A stretch of 64,000 nucleotides of DNA from JBGASG01 sp046328035. Lineage in GTDB: Bacteria > Cyanobacteriota > Vampirovibrionia > Obscuribacterales > Obscuribacteraceae. The stretch is from positions 62,001 through 126,000 of the forward strand of contig JAXLXI010000008.1 of the NCBI GenBank assembly GCA_046328035.1. The letters run 5' to 3'. Numbering within the stretch: position 1 is the first letter of the stretch; every line of letters begins with the position of its first letter. Below are positions 1 through 8,453 of the stretch, one piece after another. The notes under the pieces were generated by a model. That model searched no databases. It was given only the letters and a program-made list of their open reading frames with translations, and was not told the DNA's origin. The position numbers and the translations under genes are program-made.

Positions 1-3000
1 GGCTCCAGCTGGGACGACCCCAGCGAAAAGGCGGCGCAACAAGCCGCGCAACAGGCTCAACAACAAGCTCCACAACCGCCGCAACCACCGCAACCAGCGC
101 CGCCCGATCAGGCGGGTCAGCCGGCAGCAAGTGGTTGGGGTCCGCCGCAACCGACATCTAATGAATGGGGTGTGACTGCCCAGGACGCCGCCGCACCAGC
201 GAACAACTGGGGCACGCCGCAAGCGGGCACATCGTGGGCTGGCGGTCAGGGCCAGCAGCAACCGCAACCAGGCGGTTGGGGCGATAATGGTGGCACAGCT
301 GCCGCTGGCACCGCTCCTGGTGCCTGGGGTACACCGCAGCCGGCCAGCGGCGGCTGGGCTCCAACTGCACCAGATGCCAATGTCGGCGCCGCCGGCACCG
401 CTCCGGCAGGCTGGGCCAACCCGGCCGCGGGCGCTCCACCCGCCTGGCAATCTTCCGACAATTCTGCACCAACGACCATACTGCGCGGTGATGCACCGAT
501 GCCTGGCGCGCACCAACAAGCAGTGCCGATGCCTGCTCAAAGTCCGCCGCCGCCGGCACCCGCGCCCGCAGCAGCTGGTGCGCCGATGGAATGGAACCCG
601 CACGACGAAGACCAGATACAGACCGGCATGTGGCAGGTGTTTGCCGTCGATGACAATCTCGGCGCCAAGGGTCCGGCTGCAGCCGGCTCACGACCGCAAC
701 CGGCGCTGCCACCAAATGTGACACCGCTATCGGCCGCCGATTCGCCGGTGCCGAGCAATGTCACGCAGCTGCCGTCGAATGTGACACCACTGCAACCGGC
801 CGCACCACCGCAATCCAATACCGGACAGCAACCGCAGCCGAAATTGAGCGCCATGGGTGAAAACATCATGGACAGGCTGCACACCATCCTTGGTGACGGA
901 CTGGAAGGCATGGCCGCCGGCACGCAACCGCTGCCCGGTTCAACTCCACCTCCGGAAGCACCACCGGCACAGGGAGCACCGCCCTGGGGCTCGCCACCAG
1001 CAGGACAACCGGTTCCAGGACAGCCACCACAGGGCGGCTGGGCCGCACCCGATCAGGGAGCGTCTTCATTCGGTCCGGATGATGATCTACCGATACAGGA
1101 AAAATTGCGGCGCCAGCAGATGGCTGCCCAGCAAGGTCAACCAGACCCAGCTGCCCAGCCAGCTTGGGGCGCACCGGCCGCGGGACCGCAACCCGGCAAC
1201 GGCATGCAACCAGCCTGGGGCGCACAACAAGGCAACAACTGGGGCGGCGATCAACCACCGGCACAACCAGCCGGCATACCGCCCATCAATCAGCAGTGGG
1301 AAACCCAACAAATCGGCGCAGTTTCTCAAGAGCAACTGGCTCAGGCCGCAGCGGCAGCCGCAGCGGCAGCGCCTCCGAACGGCGGCTGGGAAACTCCCAG
1401 CGCGTCGGCTCAGGGCGGCTGGGCTCCGGCGGCTGAACAGCAAGTGCAACAGGGTGGTTGGAACGCGCCATCGCAAGCAGTGGCACAGGCACCTGCCGGT
1501 CCGTCGGCACCGCCGGTCGGCGGTCTCTATCGCAATATCGACAATCAAGCGATCAACACCGTCTTCCGTGAGAATCTCAGCACCAAGGACGGCATCCATG
1601 CTGCACCAGCGGCAGTGGTTTCTCCACCGCAACCAGTGGCAGCACCGGCCGCATTCGCGGCGCCGGTAATGCCGACTGCAGCCACGGCTGCACCCGGTGT
1701 CATGGCTCAACCACAAGCAGCAGCCGCACCGGCCCAAGCTCCGATGCCGGCACCAGCAGCCACGCCGGAACCGGCCGGTTTGCTGGGCAGAATCGACGAC
1801 CAGGCCATCGACCGCATCTTTGCCGAGAACCTGGGCATTCGCGATTCGCTGGCTGCCTCAGCTGTGCGCCGTGAAGAATTCGAAGCCGAACAGGCAGCCG
1901 CACCGCCACCACCCATGATGCAACCGCCGCCCGGGTTGGAAGGTATGGTGCCTCAATCGCAAGCAGCACTTGCACAGCAGGCTCCGGTCCCAGCTCCAGC
2001 ACCAGCTCCAGTTCCGGCTCCGGCTCCGCTGGCGCCACCACCGCAAGCCCCGCCGCCGTTTGCCGGCATGCCGACTAACGTGGATCAAACCGGTGGTTGG
2101 AACATCCCGCCGCAGATTCAACAGATACAGCAGCAGCCGGTTCCGCCGGTGCAGCAACAGCAACCGGCGTGGAACATTCCCGGTCCAGAGACTCAACAGC
2201 AACAACAGCAGTCCGGCTGGAACATACCGCAACAAGCTGCCCCCGAGCCCGCCGCCTGGACTCCACCTCCGCAGCAACCGGCACCGGAACAGCCCGCCGC
2301 CTGGACTCCACCTCCGCAGCAACCGGCACCGGAACAGCCCGCCGCCTGGACTCCGCCGCCGCAGCAACCGGCACCCGAACAACCTACCTGGAACGCACCG
2401 CCTCAACAGGCTGTGCCGGAGCAGGCGGGCTGGAATGCTCAGCCGCAGCAACCGGTAGCGCCGCCGCAACTAGCACCGGTACCACCGCAATTGCCTCCGC
2501 AAGCAGCGCCGCAAACAGGCGGTTGGAATCCGGCTCCCGCCGGACAGCCTCCCATGGATCAGCAGCCACAACCAGGTGGTTGGGGCATGCCGCAACAGCC
2601 GGCAGCTCAGCCGCAAGCATCTGCCATGCAAGCGATATTCTCCGGCGACATGGGCGGTGGGGCGCAGCCTCCGCAATTGGGCGCCGACGGACAACCGTTG
2701 AACGTCGCCCGCGCAGTGGAAGCCGTGCGTGAAGCTGTAGTCGATCAAGCCAGCGCGCCTGACGTGCCGAAAGTGGAAGGCATCGGTCGCCTCGCCAAAG
2801 ATGATCAGACTGCCGAACCTACTTCAGGCAAGATTGCCCAGATCGGTAAATTCTTGCTGGACAGCTCCGACTTCAACAAACTCGGCAACCTGGCTTCCAC
2901 GCCCGACTTGCCGGATGCGAAAGTACGCGTTTTGACTCTGGAAGCAGCCGATGAAATCAACAAGCTGCTCAACCACATCGCCACGCAACCGGGAGTTGTT

Positions 3001-3288
3001 GGATCGGTAATCGTCGGACACGACGGCATCTTAATCGCCAGCAACCTGCCGTCGGATGTCGATCCGGAATCGGTGGGCATCTGGTCGCTCGGTATCTACG
3101 TCAACACTTTGAACTCGACGAAGAAACTGGGACACAACCATTTGCACCAGCTGGTGGCACGCAGCCGCTTCGGTTATCTGGTCGTCGCCGACTTCGGCGG
3201 TGGCATTCTGGTAACCGTCAGCAACGGTCAAGAAACCGACAAGTTGATTCCGCTCATGCGCAGCATCACTCAACTGGTCGCTCAATAA
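1..3288 (+). CDS. Giant Gln/Pro/Ala-rich protein with C-terminal roadblock/LC7 domain, 5' truncated
   Basis: The frame is open from the first base of the window, so the true start lies upstream; the GTG at 172 is only an internal codon. About the first 900 visible residues are low-complexity Pro/Gln/Ala with recurring GGW or SGW tryptophan motifs. Three or four short ordered-looking islands interrupt this, including two copies of a 20-25 residue motif (IDNQAINTVFRENL and IDDQAIDRIFAENL, near 1525-1600 and 1790-1850). The last ~120 residues (about 2925-3285) match the roadblock/LC7 fold: an initial helix, then GVVGSVIVGHDGILIAS and a strand-rich half ending FGGGILVTV. Roadblock proteins bind small GTPases (MglB-MglA) or scaffold signalling. 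I infer a cytoplasmic scaffold with a flexible Trp-studded arm. The roadblock call is confident; the biological role is not. Confidence 0.85.
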   Translation, partial: GSSWDDPSEKAAQQAAQQAQQQAPQPPQPPQPAPPDQAGQPAASGWGPPQPTSNEWGVTAQDAAAPANNWGTPQAGTSWAGGQGQQQPQPGGWGDNGGTAAAGTAPGAWGTPQPASGGWAPTAPDANVGAAGTAPAGWANPAAGAPPAWQSSDNSAPTTILRGDAPMPGAHQQAVPMPAQSPPPPAPAPAAAGAPMEWNPHDEDQIQTGMWQVFAVDDNLGAKGPAAAGSRPQPALPPNVTPLSAADSPVPSNVTQLPSNVTPLQPAAPPQSNTGQQPQPKLSAMGENIMDRLHTILGDGLEGMAAGTQPLPGSTPPPEAPPAQGAPPWGSPPAGQPVPGQPPQGGWAAPDQGASSFGPDDDLPIQEKLRRQQMAAQQGQPDPAAQPAWGAPAAGPQPGNGMQPAWGAQQGNNWGGDQPPAQPAGIPPINQQWETQQIGAVSQEQLAQAAAAAAAAAPPNGGWETPSASAQGGWAPAAEQQVQQGGWNAPSQAVAQAPAGPSAPPVGGLYRNIDNQAINTVFRENLSTKDGIHAAPAAVVSPPQPVAAPAAFAAPVMPTAATAAPGVMAQPQAAAAPAQAPMPAPAATPEPAGLLGRIDDQAIDRIFAENLGIRDSLAASAVRREEFEAEQAAAPPPPMMQPPPGLEGMVPQSQAALAQQAPVPAPAPAPVPAPAPLAPPPQAPPPFAGMPTNVDQTGGWNIPPQIQQIQQQPVPPVQQQQPAWNIPGPETQQQQQQSGWNIPQQAAPEPAAWTPPPQQPAPEQPAAWTPPPQQPAPEQPAAWTPPPQQPAPEQPTWNAPPQQAVPEQAGWNAQPQQPVAPPQLAPVPPQLPPQAAPQTGGWNPAPAGQPPMDQQPQPGGWGMPQQPAAQPQASAMQAIFSGDMGGGAQPPQLGADGQPLNVARAVEAVREAVVDQASAPDVPKVEGIGRLAKDDQTAEPTSGKIAQIGKFLLDSSDFNKLGNLASTPDLPDAKVRVLTLEAADEINKLLNHIATQPGVVGSVIVGHDGILIASNLPSDVDPESVGIWSLGIYVNTLNSTKKLGHNHLHQLVARSRFGYLVVADFGGGILVTVSNGQETDKLIPLMRSITQLVAQ
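2248..2382 (+). repeat. Three tandem 45-bp coding repeats
   Basis: Three consecutive 45-bp units (2248-2292, 2293-2337, 2338-2382) encode the 15-residue unit PAAWTPPPQQPAPEQ inside the disordered region of the roadblock protein. The first two units look identical at the DNA level and the third differs at a few bases, which suggests recent expansion by slippage or unequal recombination. Confidence 0.9.
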
Positions 3289-3334
3289 AATTCGCAGGAC
3301 CCCTCAGTCAGCAGCTCACTGAACTACTCTCAGG

Positions 3335-4852
3335 CTAGGTTGAGGGATCAGTAGATGAGTCGGCGCCGTTGAGCAGGTAGTACATCAGCAGGCGCACACC
3401 AAATGCGGTGCCGCCTTTGTTGATTTCGTCCTTCTCCTTGTCCATCCAGGCTGGTCCGGCGATATCCAGATGCGCCCACGGCTTGCCGTCCACAAACTCC
3501 CTCAAGAACATGCCGGCACATGAAGTCGATGCTTCACCTTTGGAGCCGGCGTTTTTCAAGTCGGCAATATCGCTTTTCAGGCTGTCTTTGTATTCGTCGA
3601 AGAGGGGCAGCGGCCAGAGTTTCTCACCGGCAGTTTTGCCGCTCTCTACCAGACTTTCCATCAGCTTGCGATTGCTGCCCATAATGCCGGCCGCCGCTCG
3701 TCCAAGCGCCGTCACCACGGCGCCGGTGAGAGTGGCGATATCGATGATCTCGTCCGGATTTTGTTTGACCGCATAAGAGAGCGCATCAGCCAGGATCAGT
3801 CGCCCTTCGGCGTCTGTATTGTTGACCTCGATCGTCTTGCCGTTCATAGCTACGAGAACATCACCGGGATGCAGCGCCCGGTGTCCGGGCATGTTTTCTG
3901 TTGCCGCCACTATGCCCAATACATTCAGGGGCGGATTGAGCTGCGCGATCGCTTTCATGACTGCCAGCACCACCGCCGCACCGGACATGTCGTACTTCAT
4001 GTGCTCCATGCCCGCCGCCGTCTTCAGCGAGAGTCCACCCGAATCAAAAGTGATGCCTTTCCCGCAGATAGCCACAGTTCGTTTGGCTTCGGCGCCCCCT
4101 GTATAACGCATATAGATGAATTTGGGCGGCTCCTCAGCACCACGGGCGACACCAAGGAAAGCTCCCATGCCGAGATTTTCCGCCTGCGATGCTTCCAGAA
4201 CTTGGACGGTCAGACTATCGCCGGCGAGCGCCACAGCGTTTTCGGCCAGCCGCGTTGGTGTCATATATGATGCCGGCTCGGCGATCAGCTCGCGCGCAAA
4301 ATTGACCGCCTCACCAATCACATCGCCGGCTCTGAGCGCGGCGGCAAAGTCGGCATGCTCAACGCCTTCGGCTTTGATTGCCACCGCCGTAACACCTTTT
4401 TTCTCTTTCGCCTCATCGGGTTGTGATTTGTATTTGTTGAAGGAATAAGTAGCCAGGTGCCAGCCTTCCACCATCGCCTGCACATCAGCTAAAAGAGCAG
4501 GACGGCGCAGAACCAGGCAGGCAGATTTTGCCGTTTTGTTGACGCTGCGCGCAGCAATGGCAGCATAACGTCGGGATGTGGAAACGTCGTACTCTTTCTC
4601 GTCTCCGAGCCCGATAAATAGAAGCGACTTCGCCGGTATCTTGCCGAATGACTTCCAGCTCAGCAGTTCTCTCGCCTTGCCCTTAAAACCATCCAATTCG
4701 GCGGCTTCCTTCACCTGATTCAAGACGTCTTGGGGCATCTCGTGATCCACTTTAACCAGCGCTTCCGCAGGTTTTTCATCGGCAAAAACGCCGATGATGA
4801 CAGCTTCTGCAGTGCAGGCGGAGATGGGATTGGTTTCTCTAGTAAATTCCAT
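3335..4852 (-). CDS. pepA: Leucyl aminopeptidase (peptidase family M17)
   Basis: Cytosolic di-metal aminopeptidase that releases N-terminal residues from peptides in protein turnover. The M17 signature NTDAEGRL is present, as is the upstream metal/substrate segment GKGITFDSGGLSLK. The length (505 residues from the ATG at 4852) is usual for the family. A TTG at 4888 would add 12 residues, but the ATG has an AAGAG-type ribosome site and gives the family-like start MEFTRETNP. The gene converges with the roadblock gene, with about 46 bp between stop codons and no clear terminator. Function is assigned with high confidence; the start is less certain. Confidence 0.93.
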   Translation of the reverse strand: MEFTRETNPISACTAEAVIIGVFADEKPAEALVKVDHEMPQDVLNQVKEAAELDGFKGKARELLSWKSFGKIPAKSLLFIGLGDEKEYDVSTSRRYAAIAARSVNKTAKSACLVLRRPALLADVQAMVEGWHLATYSFNKYKSQPDEAKEKKGVTAVAIKAEGVEHADFAAALRAGDVIGEAVNFARELIAEPASYMTPTRLAENAVALAGDSLTVQVLEASQAENLGMGAFLGVARGAEEPPKFIYMRYTGGAEAKRTVAICGKGITFDSGGLSLKTAAGMEHMKYDMSGAAVVLAVMKAIAQLNPPLNVLGIVAATENMPGHRALHPGDVLVAMNGKTIEVNNTDAEGRLILADALSYAVKQNPDEIIDIATLTGAVVTALGRAAAGIMGSNRKLMESLVESGKTAGEKLWPLPLFDEYKDSLKSDIADLKNAGSKGEASTSCAGMFLREFVDGKPWAHLDIAGPAWMDKEKDEINKGGTAFGVRLLMYYLLNGADSSTDPST

Positions 4853-4988
4853 AAATGAAGAACTCTTGGTTGCCGGTTGGGTAGCCAATTTTACCGCGTC
4901 GTCCTGCCGAACGGACAGCTACACCGACGGTCCAGTCCGCCGCCCACGCTCACGGGCTGCCGGACCTGACTAACCCGGTTTCAATGAG

Positions 4989-6950
4989 CTACGTGGTCGT
5001 GTGCACGATACTGGCGACAATATTGTCCACCAGGCTCGGATCGCACTGCCGGCGGCAATAGGCGAGATAAGCCTCCATCCACCGCCGCAATTCGATTAAG
5101 ACCACCGAGACCGGCGTTCCTGAACTCTTCACCTGCGCCAGGTTAACGCTCACCCGACCTTCTCTGTCGATGTTGAAGCGCTGCAATGCTGGAGTTTCAC
5201 CGTGCACGTACTGCAAACTGGCATCCAGAATTGCTTTGTTGTGCTCTACGCCGATATGCTCCTGCAATTCCATGGCGACACGCTGAAACACTGTCAGCGG
5301 GCGGAACAGGCTGGTTTGCTGCACCGTGATCAATTTATGGTCGATCAGCCACTGCACCGCCTTTAGTACCATGTGCGTCGGCCAGTCGTCAGCTTGTTTG
5401 ATCACTTCATCGAGGGTCGTCAACCCGTCCACCATCTGCGCTATACGCAGCACCCGCGGCTTATCTTCGTCGGGGATGGGTGTGTCATCAAAATATTTGG
5501 CCGGCTCGTGCCGCACTTCCAGAAACAGTTGATCGAAATTCCAGACGCGCTCCAATATGACGTTTCGTCCGCCCGGCAGGGCATTAATAATGGTGGCGGT
5601 ATTATCCTGAGCCAGCGCCGCGTCCAGCAGGATCTTCTCCAGAACGTTGTTCAGCTTGGAGTTTTGATCAAAGTCCTTGGTATTGCCTTTGTCCCGAAAT
5701 ACGAAAATGCCTTCCGTCCACGTGACGAGAAACTCAACCAGCGCGAAATAGCCGCTCAATTTGCCGAGCTTGGCGTTCGTCGCTTTACCGTCTTCGAACT
5801 GCACGACAACTGCTTTGTCCCGGTTTTCAACGGTCAGCAAACCAGTTTTCTTGGCGGTGGCAAAAGACTGCAAAAGACCGGCACTATCGATGGCACCGAG
5901 GCTGCCGATCATCGAATCGCGCATCGATTCGATTGTTTGTTTGCGCGTTTCTTCGTTTTCGCCTTCGGCTGTTTTGTGATAGCCGCCGTAGAGATACTGA
6001 TCGTGCAGCAATACCTCCAACTCGCGCATGTTGATATAGCCGCGGCGCACAGCCAGAAGCCCGAGGAACGTTTTTTGGTTTCTTCCCCAGCCTTCATCTT
6101 GCTGCAATTCCAGCAACTCTTCCAGCTGTGATGGCGTCACCAGTCCGGCTGCCACCATGTAGCGCCCCAGACGAAACGGTTTGCGGTTGTGATAGCAATT
6201 GGCCAAAAACTGGATGCGCGAGAAAATCGGATAGATGACACCATCGCCTTCCAGTTCCTGCAGCATGCGCAGAGTTTCATCGGAAGCCACATGATGCCTG
6301 GCTTCCATGGCGCGAATTATGGCTTCGGTCGTCGAATAATCGTCGATCAATTGCAGCAGCCAGTTTTGCGGTGCGGGCACGTCGAAAGACAGTTTCATCT
6401 CGACGCCGCGCGCGGTCAAAACCGGAGTGGATGTGTAGAGAATGTGATTGGCTAGCGTGCTGCCGCCACCACGTAGGCGCCGGCGGTCGATACCAGATAC
6501 GGTGGCACAGACGTAATCGGCAAGCATCGGGTAACGAGCAAAAATTCCGAAGGGACTGTCGTAGACGTTGAGCGTCAAACCGCCGCCTGGATCGTCTTTG
6601 GTGAGCGTGATGGCACCATCGGCTTTGATAAACAGCATGACGGCCTGCGGCTTTAGAAGCCGCTTACCGTAGCCGTGGAACTTAATCAGCGCGTCGATGG
6701 GCAATGTGAAGCCGGTCTGGCTGACGTCGATAATCAGCCCGTCAAAGCGCTTGTTTTCCGCGACTAAACGGTCGAACTCAGCAAAGAGATTTTCGCGGTA
6801 CGAATAAGTCCGATAGGACAAATTGGGCGGGTAGTAAGTACCGCTCTCTTTGGATGAGCTCTCTGCCAAGCCGTCAGTTTCGTCGATCGGTGAACCGACG
6901 TCCGAATTAGGCTGCTGTGAGGACAGGTTGGTCAACGAACAAACCGCCAA
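4989..6950 (-). CDS. DUF4388 protein with MshEN-like segment
   Basis: A 653-residue soluble protein. Residues about 257-315 (GRYMVAAGLVTPSQLEELLELQ...GYINMRELEVLL) resemble the MshEN / type II secretion ATPase N-terminal bundle. Residues about 347-420 (SLGAIDSAGLLQSFATAKKTG...VVQFEDGKATNAKLG) match DUF4388, a domain found in PatA-like and motility or signalling regulators. The remaining N- and C-terminal parts are not recognised. The start used is a TTG at 6950 with only a weak ribosome site; a start slightly further in is possible. It lies downstream of the 7007-8245 gene on the same strand. I infer a role in signalling or pilus/motility control, with low certainty. Confidence 0.75.
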   Translation of the reverse strand: MAVCSLTNLSSQQPNSDVGSPIDETDGLAESSSKESGTYYPPNLSYRTYSYRENLFAEFDRLVAENKRFDGLIIDVSQTGFTLPIDALIKFHGYGKRLLKPQAVMLFIKADGAITLTKDDPGGGLTLNVYDSPFGIFARYPMLADYVCATVSGIDRRRLRGGGSTLANHILYTSTPVLTARGVEMKLSFDVPAPQNWLLQLIDDYSTTEAIIRAMEARHHVASDETLRMLQELEGDGVIYPIFSRIQFLANCYHNRKPFRLGRYMVAAGLVTPSQLEELLELQQDEGWGRNQKTFLGLLAVRRGYINMRELEVLLHDQYLYGGYHKTAEGENEETRKQTIESMRDSMIGSLGAIDSAGLLQSFATAKKTGLLTVENRDKAVVVQFEDGKATNAKLGKLSGYFALVEFLVTWTEGIFVFRDKGNTKDFDQNSKLNNVLEKILLDAALAQDNTATIINALPGGRNVILERVWNFDQLFLEVRHEPAKYFDDTPIPDEDKPRVLRIAQMVDGLTTLDEVIKQADDWPTHMVLKAVQWLIDHKLITVQQTSLFRPLTVFQRVAMELQEHIGVEHNKAILDASLQYVHGETPALQRFNIDREGRVSVNLAQVKSSGTPVSVVLIELRRWMEAYLAYCRRQCDPSLVDNIVASIVHTTT

Positions 6951-7006
6951 ACGCTCTATACAGGAATTATATTCCCTTCAATCGCCTGCCATCCGCGTGT
7001 TTAACC

Positions 7007-8245
7007 CTATTTCGCGTGATCGGCTTCTTTGTCCGAAGCAGGGGCCACGGGCGCCGCGATCTTGTCGTAATTAGCCAGATATTGCTTCATTTCGCGCAAG
7101 TAGGAGTCGGCGGGGGCGAAGAAGATGCTTTTGATGACTGTGCGTCCTCTGACGCTGCCAACATCGAAGATGACATCGTTTTTGCCGAAGGTCACCAGCC
7201 GGTACCGGTGCAAGCCGGCGGGCGGCACCGCCATTTCAACCACCTTGTAAGTCTGGCTCGGCGGGCGGGTCAGACCCACATACTTCGGCAGGCTGGCGAG
7301 CTTAGGATCGGCGAGAAAGTTCTTGGCCAGCTCAAGTTGACCGTTTTGCATAGCTTGCAAGAAGGAGTAGACGACTGCATACTGCTCTTCGCTGGGCACT
7401 CTTGCGTAGACTGCGTACTTTCCATCGACGTAATGCAGCCAGAACTTGTAGGTCGAAGAATCGGCTTCAGGTAGATTGGGTGCGCCCGGCGTTTGTTTTT
7501 GCGGCATGCGAGCAACGACGAAAACCAGATCGGCGCCCTTGAATGTCACCTTGCCGGAGACGTTATCTGTGAGAAACGATGGAATCGTGGCAAACCGTCC
7601 CTCTTCTTCGCGCCAGCCGCCGCCTTCCTGCAGTGTGTATGAGCGCAAGAATAGCGCTCCTTGCCTCTCTCCTGAGAGAATCAGCTGCTTGGGCGAGCCG
7701 ATTACGCGGGCCTCGCGCAGAATCACACCGGAAGGCAGACGCAGCCCTTCAAAATGCGTCGTCACCGAGTGGGTGGTAACCATCTTGCGGCGCACGCGCA
7801 CTGTTTGCGACTTGACCTCGAACCACTGAACGAGGGCTTCGTTGTCGTGTGTGACCTTGTTGAACGTCCAGATACGCCCTTCAACAGCATCAACCACCTT
7901 CGGACCCAGCTCAGCCAGAGCTGGATTGGCTTTAACAATTGCCTGCGACGAGGCGTGCTGACCGGGTCCGCTGACCAAAATCGCTTTCAGAACGCGCAGC
8001 ACCTCGCCAAAGGTCTGCGACTGGGGGTTGGCTCGGTAGGCAGCCACCGCCTGCGCCAGGGGAGGCGAAAAGAGGGGAGGGGTGACCGGCTCGGCGGTCA
8101 CGGCAGGTGTCGGTGAGGCGGGCATTTGAGAGCCGGGAGAGCCCACCGTTGCGGCTTTCAGCCCATCACCGCCCGGCTGAGCCAGCGATGAGAGCGAGGC
8201 GGTCAACGCCGCCAGTGTGAGCACCAAGATAGGCCGTGTTCTCAT
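7007..8245 (-). CDS. Secreted protein of unknown function
   Basis: The start is set at the ATG at 8245 because GAGG lies six bases upstream, and because it gives a clean signal peptide: MRTRPILVLTLAALTASLSSLAQ, i.e. two arginines, a hydrophobic core and small residues before a likely cleavage site. In-frame codons further upstream would put a poor, polar N-terminus in front of it. The mature part starts with a Pro/Ala/Thr-rich linker and continues as a mixed alpha/beta protein with basic and aromatic stretches (TVRVRRKMVTTHSVTTHF). I recognise no domain. It probably acts outside the cytoplasmic membrane. Confidence 0.7.
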   Translation of the reverse strand: MRTRPILVLTLAALTASLSSLAQPGGDGLKAATVGSPGSQMPASPTPAVTAEPVTPPLFSPPLAQAVAAYRANPQSQTFGEVLRVLKAILVSGPGQHASSQAIVKANPALAELGPKVVDAVEGRIWTFNKVTHDNEALVQWFEVKSQTVRVRRKMVTTHSVTTHFEGLRLPSGVILREARVIGSPKQLILSGERQGALFLRSYTLQEGGGWREEEGRFATIPSFLTDNVSGKVTFKGADLVFVVARMPQKQTPGAPNLPEADSSTYKFWLHYVDGKYAVYARVPSEEQYAVVYSFLQAMQNGQLELAKNFLADPKLASLPKYVGLTRPPSQTYKVVEMAVPPAGLHRYRLVTFGKNDVIFDVGSVRGRTVIKSIFFAPADSYLREMKQYLANYDKIAAPVAPASDKEADHAK

Positions 8246-8358
8246 GAGCATCCTCAGCGTTTTATAGCCCTCAATTTTACCGTTTTGGCGTGACCTCATT
8301 GCAATACCGTCTTGGGTATACGTTTTCGATTACAAGATAGATATCTCAGGACGTGAAA

Positions 8359-8401
8359 GTGGGAATTTCCCCATGATCTCAAGGTGGGAAGATTCCCATG
8401 A
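8359..8401. promoter_or_regulatory. Two direct copies of a palindromic operator-like repeat
   Basis: GTGGGAATTTCCCCATGA (8359-8376) and GTGGGAAGATTCCCATGA (8384-8401) are near-identical direct repeats 25 bp apart. Each is itself palindromic (TGGGAA-GA-TTCCCA in the second). They sit in the 208-bp divergent gap between the secreted protein gene and the LysM protein gene, so they could be operators for either or both. A weaker half-similar sequence (GGGGAGACTTTCC) follows near 8437. Confidence 0.55.
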
Positions 8402-8453
8402 ATCGTTTGACTCGGGCATTTCCAACCGCTAAATTGGGGAGACTTTCCACCCT

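Noticed and set aside
172..3288. GTG at 172 as the start of the roadblock protein
   Set aside because: The same frame is open with identical composition back to base 1, so the start is outside the window.
3325..3345. Shared 13-bp string ACTCTCAGGCTAG at the 3' ends of pepA and of the giant protein gene (55227-55239)
   Set aside because: Only two copies, short and partly stop codon; no palindrome or wider similarity, so chance is adequate.
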